A DNA stretch of 8,720 bases, from NCBI GenBank assembly GCA_051005735.1, contig JBPCJB010000308.1, forward strand, positions 1-8,720, written 5' to 3'. The translations under genes were made by a program, and so were the position numbers. Every line of letters begins with the position of its first letter. Position 1 is the first letter of the stretch. The notes beneath the pieces are model-generated. The model had not been told where the DNA came from. It was given only the letters and a program-made list of their open reading frames with translations, and ran no database searches. The stretch comes from Gaiellasilicea sp051005735. Lineage in GTDB: Bacteria > Actinomycetota > Thermoleophilia > Gaiellales > Gaiellaceae. Positions 1-6,661 of this stretch are shown in pieces.

Positions 1-1161
1 CTCGTCGCCCGGGTCGATCAGGAAGGTCGAGTGGAGGTTTCCGTCACCGGCGTGTCCCCAGCTGCAGGCGGCGAGGTCGTTGCGCGCACCGATCGCGAAC
101 GTCTCCTCGATCGCCTCGGCGAGGCGATCGAAGGGGACGACGATGTCCTCGCTCACCTTGCCGCCGCGCTCTGCCTGAACGGCGAGGGAGACGCCGTCGC
201 GCCAGCGCCAGAGCGCCGCAATCTCCGCCGCGGTCTCCGGCGCCCAGATCGAGAGCGCGTCCTCGCCGACCGCCTCCAGCACGGCGTCGCGGAGGCGCGC
301 GACCTCCTCGGTGGAGCCGTCGACCTCCGTGAGCACGAGGAAGCCAGGGCCGATCGGAACCGGAAAGGCGCCGGCCGCGCGGCGCATGGTCTCGGTGTCC
401 AGGTACTCGAGCGCCGCGACGGGGAGACCGCTCCCGAGCACCCGCGCGAGCGCCTCGCAGCCCTCGGCCGTGCCGGAATGAAGCGAGACGACGGGGGCGA
501 CCGCCTCGGGCGCGGGGGCGAGGCTCAGCCAGACCGCCGTCACGACTCCGAGCGTTCCCTCGGGGCCGACGAGCAGGCTCTTGAGGTCATAGCCCGCCAC
601 GTCCTTGCGGATCGCGCCGCCGACCGCGACGAGCTCACCGGGGGCGACCACCGCCTCGACGCCGGTGACCCAGTCGCCGGTGACGCCGTACTTGAATGCG
701 TGTGGGCCGCCCGCGTTCGTGGCGACGTTGCCGCCGATCTGCGATTGCTCGGCGGCGCCGGGATCGGGAGGGAAGAGCAGTCCGTTCTCGCGGGCGAGCC
801 TGCGCACGTCGGCGGTCGTCACGCCCGCTTCGACCTCCATCCGCCAGAGGAGCGGCTCGATCGAGCGCACCTTGCGCAGACGTTCGAGCGAGAGAACGAC
901 GCCGCCGCGCGGCACCGCGCCGCCCGCAAAGCCGGTGCCCCCGCCGCGCGGTGTGATCGGGGCGTCGTGCTCGTAGCACCACGTGACGACCTCGGCGACC
1001 TCCTCCGCGGTTCGTGGCAGCACAACGGCGTCTGCGCGGCCCCGGAGGCCGCGTGCCTCGGTCGCGTCCGAGAGGTAGGAGGCCGGGACGCCCTCGAGCA
1101 CGAGCTCTGCGCCGAAGCGGGCGCGCAGCTCCTTCGCCAGCAAGGAGACGGCGACGTTCAA
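1..1161 (-). CDS. FAD-linked oxidase, GlcD/glycolate-oxidase type (3' end cut by window edge)
   Basis: Predicted flavoprotein dehydrogenase oxidising a D-2-hydroxy acid (glycolate, D-lactate or similar) to the 2-oxo acid. 387 residues are visible; family members are about 460, so roughly 70 C-terminal residues, including the usual GEHG segment, lie outside the window. Seen: FAD-binding loop PRGGGTGFAGGAV (residues 71-83), PPDPGA (131-136), IGGNVATNAGG (142-152), GYDLKSLLVGPEGTLGVVT (190-208), and GHAGDGNLH (369-377), whose His370 and His377 match the metal-binding histidines of this family. The start is taken as TTG at 1161: it overlaps the stop of the FAH gene as TTGA, the downstream N-terminus (LNVAVSLLAKELRARFG) is family-like, and no ATG or GTG occurs in frame nearby upstream. 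There is no well-placed Shine-Dalgarno, so translation probably depends on coupling. It is the last visible gene of the leftward operon. The physiological substrate is not deducible; a membrane or ETF electron acceptor is likely by family. Confidence 0.88.
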   Translation of the reverse strand, partial: MNVAVSLLAKELRARFGAELVLEGVPASYLSDATEARGLRGRADAVVLPRTAEEVAEVVTWCYEHDAPITPRGGGTGFAGGAVPRGGVVLSLERLRKVRSIEPLLWRMEVEAGVTTADVRRLARENGLLFPPDPGAAEQSQIGGNVATNAGGPHAFKYGVTGDWVTGVEAVVAPGELVAVGGAIRKDVAGYDLKSLLVGPEGTLGVVTAVWLSLAPAPEAVAPVVSLHSGTAEGCEALARVLGSGLPVAALEYLDTETMRRAAGAFPVPIGPGFLVLTEVDGSTEEVARLRDAVLEAVGEDALSIWAPETAAEIAALWRWRDGVSLAVQAERGGKVSEDIVVPFDRLAEAIEETFAIGARNDLAACSWGHAGDGNLHSTFLIDPGDE

Positions 1162-1817
1162 CCTCGGCGCACCGGGTTGGTCAACGAGCCGACCCCGTCG
1201 ATCTCGACCGTCACCTCGTCTCCGTCCGCGAGGTAGACCGGCGGCTTCCGCCCCAGGCCGACGCCCGCCGGCGTCCCGGTCAGGATCAGATCGCCAGGCT
1301 CGAGCGTGATCCCGTCGCTGACGAAGGCGATCACCTCCGCGACCGTGAAGATCATCTGCGCGGTCGAGGAGTCCTGGACGACCTCGCCGTTCAGGAGGCA
1401 GCGGATCCGGAGCGCCTGCGGGTCGGGCACCCGGTCGACGGGCGCGAGCGGCCCGACCGGACCGAACGTGTCGAACGACTTCCCGCGCGTCCACTGGCCG
1501 TCCGCGAACTGGATGTCGCGGGCGCTCACCTCGTTCGCGCAGACGTAGCCGGCCACGTGGTCGAGCGCATCGACGACCGGCACACTTCGCGCGCGCCTCC
1601 CGATCACGACGCCCAGCTCGGCCTCGTAGTCGACTTGCTCGGCCTGATGCGGAAGCACGATCGGCTGGCCGGGCCCGATCAGCGAGCTCGGCCACTTGGC
1701 GAACAGCAACGGCCGCGCCGGGATCTCCATCCCCGACTCCTCCGCGTGGTCGCGATAGTTCAGGCCCACGCAGACGATCTTGCTCGGGCGCGCGATCGGC
1801 AGGCCGTTATCGGGCAT
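1158..1817 (-). CDS. Fumarylacetoacetate hydrolase (FAH) family protein
   Basis: A 219-residue protein of the FAH superfamily, close in size to FAHD1-type acylpyruvases/oxaloacetate decarboxylases and to bacterial fumarylpyruvate hydrolases and 2-hydroxyhepta-2,4-dienedioate isomerases. These cleave C-C bonds in, decarboxylate or isomerise 1,3-diketo or 2-oxo acids using Mg/Mn. Seen: IVCVGLNYRDHAEE near the N-terminus, with His24 and Glu27 in the H-x-x-E lid pattern; DYEAELGVVIG (63-73) with metal ligands Glu65 and Glu67; ANEVSARDIQ (94-103), where the expected third ligand Asp is Glu96; GKSFDTFGPVGP (112-123); and ILTGTPAGVG (178-187). The ATG at 1817 is preferred over TTG at 1820 because a strong GAGAGGAG Shine-Dalgarno (1830-1823) lies 5 nt upstream of it. 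The gene overlaps the upstream dehydrogenase by 11 nt and the next gene by 4 nt, so it is co-translated between two 2-hydroxy-acid oxidases. A 2-oxo-acid product of either could feed it (inference). Exact reaction unknown. Confidence 0.9.
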   Translation of the reverse strand: MPDNGLPIARPSKIVCVGLNYRDHAEESGMEIPARPLLFAKWPSSLIGPGQPIVLPHQAEQVDYEAELGVVIGRRARSVPVVDALDHVAGYVCANEVSARDIQFADGQWTRGKSFDTFGPVGPLAPVDRVPDPQALRIRCLLNGEVVQDSSTAQMIFTVAEVIAFVSDGITLEPGDLILTGTPAGVGLGRKPPVYLADGDEVTVEIDGVGSLTNPVRRG

Positions 1818-3210
1818 CAACGCTCCTCTCGTCGGTGAACACTTTGCCGGGATTCATGATCCCGAGCGGGTCGAAGACTCGTTTGATCCCCCGCATCAGC
1901 GGCACCACGTCGCCGTGCTCGAGCTCGAGCGCCGCGATCTTGCCCAGGCCGATCCCGTGCTCGCCCGTGCACGTGCCGCCGCGCGCCAGCGCGTCGACGA
2001 TCAATCGCTCCACGAGCTCGTCGGCGAGCGCGAGCTCGGCATCGTCGTCGGGGTCGAGCTGGAGGCTGACGTGGATGTTGCCGTCGCCGGCATGACCGAG
2101 GATGGCGGCGTCGAGTCCGAGACGCTCGATCTCGCCGCGGGCGAACGCGACCGCGCCAGCGAGCTCGGACACCGGAACGCAGGTGTCGGTTGCCCGTTCG
2201 CGCCGTCCAGGGGAGATGGCCGCCGCCGCGTAGGCTGCGTCGTGGCGCGCCGCCCAGAGCCTGGCTCGGCCGGCCGGGTCGCGCTCGTCGACGATCTCCG
2301 TCGCGCCCTCGGCCCCGGCCAGGTCGCGCACCAGCGCGAGGTCGGCTTCCACGGTCGCCTCGGTTCCCGCCGCCTCGACGAGCAGGCATGGCCCTTCCGG
2401 GTAACTCGAGCCGCGATACGCGTTGATCGCGGCGAGCGTCCACGCGTCGAGCAGCTCGAGCCGCGCCACCGCCGAGCCGGCGGCGACGACAGCGGCGGCC
2501 GTCCGGCAGGCGGCTTCGAGCGTCGGGAAGGAGATGCGTTGCGCGACGACGTGCTCCGGGATCCCGTAGAGGCGGACGCGCACCTCGGTGATCACCGCGA
2601 GAGTGCCCTCGGAGCCGACGAGCAGGCTCGTGAGGTCGTAGCCTGCGGAGGTCTTCGGCGCCTGGCTGCCCGTCCGGACGATCGTCCCGTCGGCGAGCAC
2701 CGCCTCGAGCGCGAGGACGTTCGCGCGCATCTTCCCGTAGCGGATCGTCGTCGTCCCGGCCGCATTCGTCGCCGCCATGCCGCCGAGCGTCGCGTCAGCG
2801 CCGGGGTCGACCGGAAAGAACAGCCCGTGCGCGCCCGCCGCCCGCTCGAGCGCGGTGCGCGTGACGCCGGCCTGCACGGTCGCGCTGAGATCGTCCGGCG
2901 CGATCTCGACGATCCGGTTCAGGCGCGAGAGGTCGAGGCTGATCCCTCCCCGGGTCGGGATCACGTGGCCCTCGAGGCTCGAGCCGGCCCCGAACGGCGT
3001 CACCGGCACGCGGCGCGCGCTCGCGACCGCGAGGACGCGGGAGACCCCCTCAGTCGAGGATGGGTAGACCACCACGTCCGGCCGGCGCGGCCGGTGAAAG
3101 GTGATGTCGGCCGCGTGGATGTCGCGTTCGGAGTCGCCGTCGGAGATGCGCGCGTCCGCGCCGAGCGCCTCGACCAGCGCGTCGCGAAGCTCTGGGGTCG
3201 CCACGTTCAT
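1807..3210 (-). CDS. FAD-binding oxidoreductase, D-lactate dehydrogenase (cytochrome) type
   Basis: A complete 467-residue flavoprotein of the FAD_binding_4/FAD-oxidase_C architecture, the expected length for D-lactate/glycolate dehydrogenases. It should oxidise a D-2-hydroxy acid to a 2-oxo acid and pass electrons to cytochrome, quinone or ETF. Seen: FAD P-loop PFGAGSSLEGHVIP (72-85), FFPVDPGADATLGGMAATNAAGT (131-153), GYDLTSLLVGSEGTLAVITEV (190-210), TDTCVPVSEL (341-350), GHAGDGNIH (372-380, metal His373 and His380), GTCTGEHGIGLGK (412-424, Glu417 and His418) and FDPLGIMNPGKVF (446-458). The P-loop and the GMAATNA...RYGKMRANVLALE region resemble LDHD-type enzymes more than GlcD. The ATG at 3210 is used: GGAG at 3219-3216 lies 5 nt upstream and the codon overlaps the regulator's stop as ATGA. 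An open frame continues 182 codons further upstream, but it is antisense-like sequence within the regulator gene and has no family similarity. The substrate is unproven. Confidence 0.92.
   Translation of the reverse strand: MNVATPELRDALVEALGADARISDGDSERDIHAADITFHRPRRPDVVVYPSSTEGVSRVLAVASARRVPVTPFGAGSSLEGHVIPTRGGISLDLSRLNRIVEIAPDDLSATVQAGVTRTALERAAGAHGLFFPVDPGADATLGGMAATNAAGTTTIRYGKMRANVLALEAVLADGTIVRTGSQAPKTSAGYDLTSLLVGSEGTLAVITEVRVRLYGIPEHVVAQRISFPTLEAACRTAAAVVAAGSAVARLELLDAWTLAAINAYRGSSYPEGPCLLVEAAGTEATVEADLALVRDLAGAEGATEIVDERDPAGRARLWAARHDAAYAAAAISPGRRERATDTCVPVSELAGAVAFARGEIERLGLDAAILGHAGDGNIHVSLQLDPDDDAELALADELVERLIVDALARGGTCTGEHGIGLGKIAALELEHGDVVPLMRGIKRVFDPLGIMNPGKVFTDERSVDAR
1823..1830 (-). 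promoter_or_regulatory. Shine-Dalgarno for the FAH gene
   Basis: GAGAGGAG on the minus strand, 5 nt before the ATG at 1817 and inside the end of the preceding dehydrogenase gene. It decides the start in favour of ATG (1817) over the adjacent TTG (1820). Confidence 0.7.
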
Positions 3211-3917
3211 GCGAACTCCGCCTCCGATGGCAGCCCGGCCGCGACGCTGTCGACCGCCCAGCGCAGGCTCTCCTGGACGCCCCGCTCCGCGGCGAGCCCG
3301 TCGCCCGCCTCGCAGTGCGCGAGGAAGGCCGAGTAGCGGCCGAGCGACTCCCGGAACCGTTGCGGCGTCGAGAGGACGAGGCGGTTGTAGCGCTCGGAGC
3401 GCCAGTAGAGCCGCTCGACCTCCTCGACGAGGCGGCGCCGGCCGCTCGCCCGGTAGCCGGTTCCGTAGAACTCCCAGCGGAGCGCGAGGTACGCGTCGAG
3501 GTCCTGCGCGGCAGCCGCCCGCTCGAGGCTCGACAGCGTTCTCCGCATGCTCGCGAGCTGCTCGGGCCCGACCGCCTCCGCCCCGAGCCGAGCCGCCAGA
3601 CCCTCGAGGCCGAGCCGCGCCGCGTAGATCTCCTCGAAGTCCTCGCGCGTCAATCTGCTGACGAAGGCTCGCCCGGTCGAGCCGACCGCGACGAAGCCTT
3701 CGCGCTGGAGCCGGCCGAGGCTCGCTCGCACCGGTGTCTGCGAGACCCCGAGCCACGCCGCGAGCTCGCGCTGGACGAGCTGGGCCCCCTCGGGTAGCTG
3801 CCCGGCGACGATCAGGGCGCGGAGCGACTGCGCGACCCGCTGCTCGATCGACGCCCGCTCCTCGAGCGGCTCGATCTCGTAGCCGCGAGGCGACCTGGTT
3901 GCGGCTGCGCCTTCCAT
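3207..3917 (-). CDS. GntR-family transcriptional regulator, FCD (FadR) subfamily
   Basis: A 236-residue cytoplasmic regulator and first gene of the leftward operon, expected to control the divergent operons and possibly itself. An N-terminal winged helix-turn-helix spans about residues 24-90 (IEQRVAQSLRALIVAGQLPEG, then QRELAAWLGVSQTPVRASLGRLQREGFV), a canonical GntR DNA-binding signature. The C-terminal all-helical FCD effector domain (about 93-222) opens with EDFEEIYAARLGLEGLAARLGAEAV. In most FCD domains an Asp and three His bind metal. The aligned positions here appear to be Arg147, Tyr151, Tyr195 and Ser217, so a metal-free ligand pocket is likely (inference by motif alignment). ATG at 3917 is chosen; in-frame GTG/ATG codons at 3977 and 3974 would place the coding start inside the intergenic palindrome and add about 20 residues without family similarity. 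Only a weak Shine-Dalgarno is visible. The stop overlaps the next start as ATGA. The effector is probably an acid handled by the neighbouring enzymes, but this is not shown. Confidence 0.9.
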   Translation of the reverse strand: MEGAAATRSPRGYEIEPLEERASIEQRVAQSLRALIVAGQLPEGAQLVQRELAAWLGVSQTPVRASLGRLQREGFVAVGSTGRAFVSRLTREDFEEIYAARLGLEGLAARLGAEAVGPEQLASMRRTLSSLERAAAAQDLDAYLALRWEFYGTGYRASGRRRLVEEVERLYWRSERYNRLVLSTPQRFRESLGRYSAFLAHCEAGDGLAAERGVQESLRWAVDSVAAGLPSEAEFA

Positions 3918-3998
3918 TCCGCGGCAGTCTCGTTTACGCTCGGCCCGGACGCAACATGAAATCGCAAATTTCATCACCTAATCGACCGCTCTGACACC
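3918..3998. promoter_or_regulatory. Divergent promoter/operator region between the two operons
   Basis: The only intergenic gap in the window, 81 bp between the regulator start and the RraA-like gene. It includes a locally AT-rich stretch (about 3956-3982) that contrasts with the GC-rich surroundings, so both promoters and the operator must lie here or within gene ends. I could not assign convincing -35/-10 pairs. Weak candidates on the plus strand are TTTACG (3933-3938) with TGAAAT (3957-3962) at 18 bp, or a lone CCTAAT (3977-3982). Confidence 0.6.
3956..3974. promoter_or_regulatory. Palindromic candidate GntR operator
   Basis: A perfect inverted repeat, ATGAAAT-N5-ATTTCAT (7-bp arms, spacer CGCAA), centred at 3965. 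The size and dyad symmetry suit a homodimeric GntR winged-helix protein, and it sits 38 bp upstream of the regulator start and 24 bp upstream of the RraA-like start. Bound repressor could block both promoters. Assignment to the adjacent regulator is inference from position and symmetry. Confidence 0.6.
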
Positions 3999-4583
3999 GT
4001 GACGCCTCTGACGACGCCCGAGGTGCTCCAAGCGAGCGGCGGCTCGGCCCGGTTCGTTCGGGGTCTCACCCCGCTGACGGTCACCGCGTCTCTCTGCGGT
4101 CCGGCGGCGACGTGCGAGTGCGCGCCCGGCGACAACCTGGCGATGCATCGCGCGCTGGCTCAGGCACCGGCAGGCTCCGTCCTGGTGGTCGACGCCGGGG
4201 GCCGCACGGATTGCGGTCACTTCGGCGAGCTCGCCGGGATGGACGCCCAGTACCGCGAGCTCCAGGGCCTCGTGATCGCCGGCGCGATCCGCGACGGCGG
4301 CGCGCTGGCGGTGCTCGGCTTCTCCGTCTTCCACGGCGGCTTCGCGCCCGCCGGCTGCGTCAAGGAGCGCGTGGGCTCGGTGAGCGAGCCGGTGACGATC
4401 TGCGGTGTCGAGATCGCGCCGGGCGACCAGGTGATCGCCGACAGCGACGCCGTCCTCGTCGTTCCGGCGGCGGACTGGCCCGCCGTCGAGGCCGGGGCGT
4501 GGGCGATCCGGCAGGCGGAGGAGGACATCCGCACGCAGTTGCTCGTCGGCGTGCCCCTCTCCGAGCTCGTCGAGCTGCCGTGA
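3999..4583 (+). CDS. RraA-family protein (HMG/oxaloacetate aldolase-like)
   Basis: A 194-residue member of the RraA/'dimethylmenaquinone methyltransferase-like' fold. The family includes 4-hydroxy-4-methyl-2-oxoglutarate (HMG) aldolases, oxaloacetate decarboxylases and the RNase E inhibitor RraA. Seen: GDNLAMHRALAQAPAGSVLVVDAGG (44-68), GELAG (76-80), LVIAGAIRDGGAL (91-103) with the conserved Arg98-Asp99 pair used by metal-dependent aldolases, LGFSVFHGGFAPAGCVKE (106-123), and GVEIAPGDQVIADSDAVLVVPA (136-157). With the RD pair kept and catabolic neighbours, an enzymatic role on a 2-oxo acid is more likely than RNase E control (inference). The start is GTG at 3999; it has no Shine-Dalgarno and the N-terminus is about 15-20 residues shorter than usual. 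The next in-frame ATG (4143) lies beyond conserved sequence, and an in-frame stop at 3957-3959 limits upstream extension. It may be translated from a very short or absent leader. It is the first gene of the rightward operon and overlaps hyuA as GTGA. Confidence 0.85.
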   Translation: MTPLTTPEVLQASGGSARFVRGLTPLTVTASLCGPAATCECAPGDNLAMHRALAQAPAGSVLVVDAGGRTDCGHFGELAGMDAQYRELQGLVIAGAIRDGGALAVLGFSVFHGGFAPAGCVKERVGSVSEPVTICGVEIAPGDQVIADSDAVLVVPAADWPAVEAGAWAIRQAEEDIRTQLLVGVPLSELVELP

Positions 4584-6661
4584 TCGTCGCCGAGGCTCGG
4601 GTGGGCGTCGACGTGGGTGGCACCTTCACGGACGTGATCCTCCACCGCGCCGATGGCCGCGTCTCGATTCGCAAGCTGCTCTCGACCCCGCCGAGCTACG
4701 ACCGCGCCGTGGTCCGGGCGGTGGGCGCGCTCGTCGCCGGCGCGGCGCCGGAGGTCGTGCAGGAGGTCGTCCACGGGACGACGGTGGCGACGAACGCGGT
4801 GCTCGAGCGGCGCGGCAGCCCGACGGCGCTCGTCACGACCGCCGGCTTCCGGGACGTGCTGGAGCTGCGGCGGCTGCGGATCCCGCACATGTACGACCTC
4901 TTCTGGCGCAAGCCGCCGCCGCTCGTGGAGCGCCGGCTCCGCTTCGAGTTGAACGAGCGCGTCGCCGCAGACGGAACCGTCGTCCGCGGCCTCGACGAGG
5001 AGGAGGGCCGGGCACTCGCCGCGCGCCTCCGAGCGACCGGGGTCGAGTCGGTCGCGGTCTGCTTCCTCCACTCCTACCTCTTCCCCGAGCACGAGCTGCG
5101 CTTCCGCGCGATCCTGGCGGACGAGCTCCCGCAGGTGAACGTCTCGCTCTCGAGCGAGATCCTGCGCGAGCAGCGCGAGTACGAGCGCTCTGCGACCACC
5201 GTCGTCAACGCCTACGTGCGGCCGCTGATGTCCTCGTACATCGATCGGATCCGGATCGGGCTCGACGGAATCGGCATCGAGGGGCCGCTTCAGATCATGC
5301 AGTCGTCCGGCGGCGTCATGACCGCGGCCGATGCGAAGGAGCGGCCGGTCTTCGCGCTCGAGTCCGGCCCCGCGGCGGGAGTCGTCGCCGCACGGGGGAT
5401 GGGCGAGCGGCTCGGGATCGACAACCTGCTCGCCTTCGACATGGGCGGGACGACCGCGAAGGCGTCGCTGATCGAGGACGGCGCCATCTCCCGCGGCCGG
5501 GAATACGAGGTCGGCGGCTCGATGTCGGCGGGGAGCCGCCTGATCCGCGGCGCCGGCGAGCTCCTGCGGATCCCGACGATCGACATCGCCGAGGTCGGCG
5601 CGGGCGGCGGAAGCATCGCCTGGATCGATCCCGCGGGCGGGCTCCAGGTCGGGCCGAGGAGCGCAGGAGCGGCGCCCGGTCCGGCCTGCTACGGACGTGA
5701 CGGAGTCGAGCCGACGGTCACCGACGCGAACGTCGTGCTCGGCTTCATGCCCGCGGTCACGGTCGCCGACGGGCAGGTGTCGATCTCCGCGGAGCTCGCC
5801 GAGCAGGCAGTGCGCCGCGTCGCGGACCCGCTCGGGCTAACCGTCCTCGAGGCGGCGAGCGGGATCCACCGGATCGCGAACGCGCGCATGACGCGCGCGC
5901 TGCGCGCCGTCTCGTCCGAGAAGGGGCGCGACCCGCGCGACTTCGCCCTGATCGCCTACGGCGGCGCCGGGCCGATCCACGCGGCCGGGCTCGCCGAGGA
6001 TCTCGGGATGCGGACCGTGCTCGTCCCGGCGGTCGCGGGCCTCTTCAGCGCGGTCGGCCTGCTCTTCGCGCGCCCGGAGTTCCACGAGGTGCGCACCTGC
6101 CACCTGGACGTGGACGCGGTCGATCCCGCCGCCGTCGCCGCGCTCTTCGGCGAGCTGGAGACGAAGCTCGCGCATGCGCTCGTGGGCCGCGCCGAGGTCG
6201 AGTGGGCGCGGACGGCCGACCTCCGCTACGGCGGCCAGAGCTGGGAGGTCGAGGTCGGCGGCCCCGCCGGGCCGATCGACCCGGCGGCGCTCGCCGCGCT
6301 GCGGGCGCGCTTCGAGGACGAGCACGAGCGGCTGTACGGCGTCAAGGATCAGGCGGGCTCGCCCGTCGAGATCCGCGCGCTGCGGCTCGCGGCGCTGGGC
6401 GAAGCGGCGACGGCGCGCTCCTTCCGGCTCGACGGCGCGAACGCCGCCGACTCGGCCGGCGCGAGCAGGCGGATCCACTTCGGCCGGGGCGCCGTCGAAG
6501 CGCCGGTGCGGACGCGCTCGTCGCTCGGTGAGGCGCCCGAGCCGGGCCCGCTGCTCGTGGACGAGTACGACACCACCGTCGTCGTCCCGCCGGGCTGGTC
6601 GGCCCGGCGCGACCCGGGCACCGGCACGCTCGTGCTGGAACGGATCGGCCATGGCGACTAG
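4580..6661 (+). CDS. hyuA: Hydantoinase/oxoprolinase subunit A (HyuA)
   Basis: A 693-residue ATP-binding subunit of the hydantoinase/oxoprolinase/acetone-carboxylase superfamily. With HyuB it hydrolyses a cyclic amide (N-methylhydantoin, hydantoin or 5-oxoproline type) using ATP; some family members carboxylate ketones instead. Seen: N-terminal ASKHA phosphate loop VGVDVGGTFTDVIL (8-21), VVHGTTVATNAVLERRG (63-79), ALESGPAAGVVAARG (259-273), second nucleotide loop LAFDMGGTTAKASLI (284-298), VGAGGGSIAWID (339-350), GPRSAGAAPGPACYGRDG (358-375), YGGAGPIHAAGLAEDLG (460-476), and the C-terminal domain with LRYGGQSWEVEV (548-559). Length and both ends are normal for the family, with no frameshift. 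The start is GTG at 4580, overlapping the RraA-like stop as GTGA and placing the first motif at the usual distance; the frame is open upstream to 4112, but that part lies over the RraA-like gene. Only a weak GAG precedes the start, so translational coupling is likely. Confidence 0.93.
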   Translation: MIVAEARVGVDVGGTFTDVILHRADGRVSIRKLLSTPPSYDRAVVRAVGALVAGAAPEVVQEVVHGTTVATNAVLERRGSPTALVTTAGFRDVLELRRLRIPHMYDLFWRKPPPLVERRLRFELNERVAADGTVVRGLDEEEGRALAARLRATGVESVAVCFLHSYLFPEHELRFRAILADELPQVNVSLSSEILREQREYERSATTVVNAYVRPLMSSYIDRIRIGLDGIGIEGPLQIMQSSGGVMTAADAKERPVFALESGPAAGVVAARGMGERLGIDNLLAFDMGGTTAKASLIEDGAISRGREYEVGGSMSAGSRLIRGAGELLRIPTIDIAEVGAGGGSIAWIDPAGGLQVGPRSAGAAPGPACYGRDGVEPTVTDANVVLGFMPAVTVADGQVSISAELAEQAVRRVADPLGLTVLEAASGIHRIANARMTRALRAVSSEKGRDPRDFALIAYGGAGPIHAAGLAEDLGMRTVLVPAVAGLFSAVGLLFARPEFHEVRTCHLDVDAVDPAAVAALFGELETKLAHALVGRAEVEWARTADLRYGGQSWEVEVGGPAGPIDPAALAALRARFEDEHERLYGVKDQAGSPVEIRALRLAALGEAATARSFRLDGANAADSAGASRRIHFGRGAVEAPVRTRSSLGEAPEPGPLLVDEYDTTVVVPPGWSARRDPGTGTLVLERIGHGD

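Noticed and set aside
31..1236. Long plus-strand open frame (401 codons) opposite the GlcD-type gene
   Set aside because: Low-complexity Arg/Ala/Asp-rich translation with no family motifs; it is the antisense shadow of a gene with a full set of FAD-oxidase motifs in high-GC DNA.
1780..3336. Plus-strand open frame of 518 codons
   Set aside because: Antisense to the LDHD-like gene, which has all conserved motifs; the composition is typical of a high-GC shadow frame.
3211..3756. 182-codon upstream extension of the LDHD-like gene
   Set aside because: It runs through the regulator gene in another frame and reads as Arg/Ala/Gly-rich shadow; the ATG at 3210 has a Shine-Dalgarno and yields a normal family length.
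3933..3962. TTTACG ... TGAAAT as a sigma70-type promoter for the rightward operon
   Set aside because: Each box matches only 4 of 6 consensus bases; noted as a weak candidate inside the gap but not annotated as a promoter.
4112..4579. 156-codon upstream extension of HyuA
   Set aside because: It overlaps the RraA-like gene out of frame, and the translation is Arg/Gly-rich with no motif; GTG 4580 gives the normal length.
6174..6650. 159-codon upstream extension of HyuB
   Set aside because: It lies over the HyuA C-terminal domain in another frame and has Arg/Ser-rich shadow composition.
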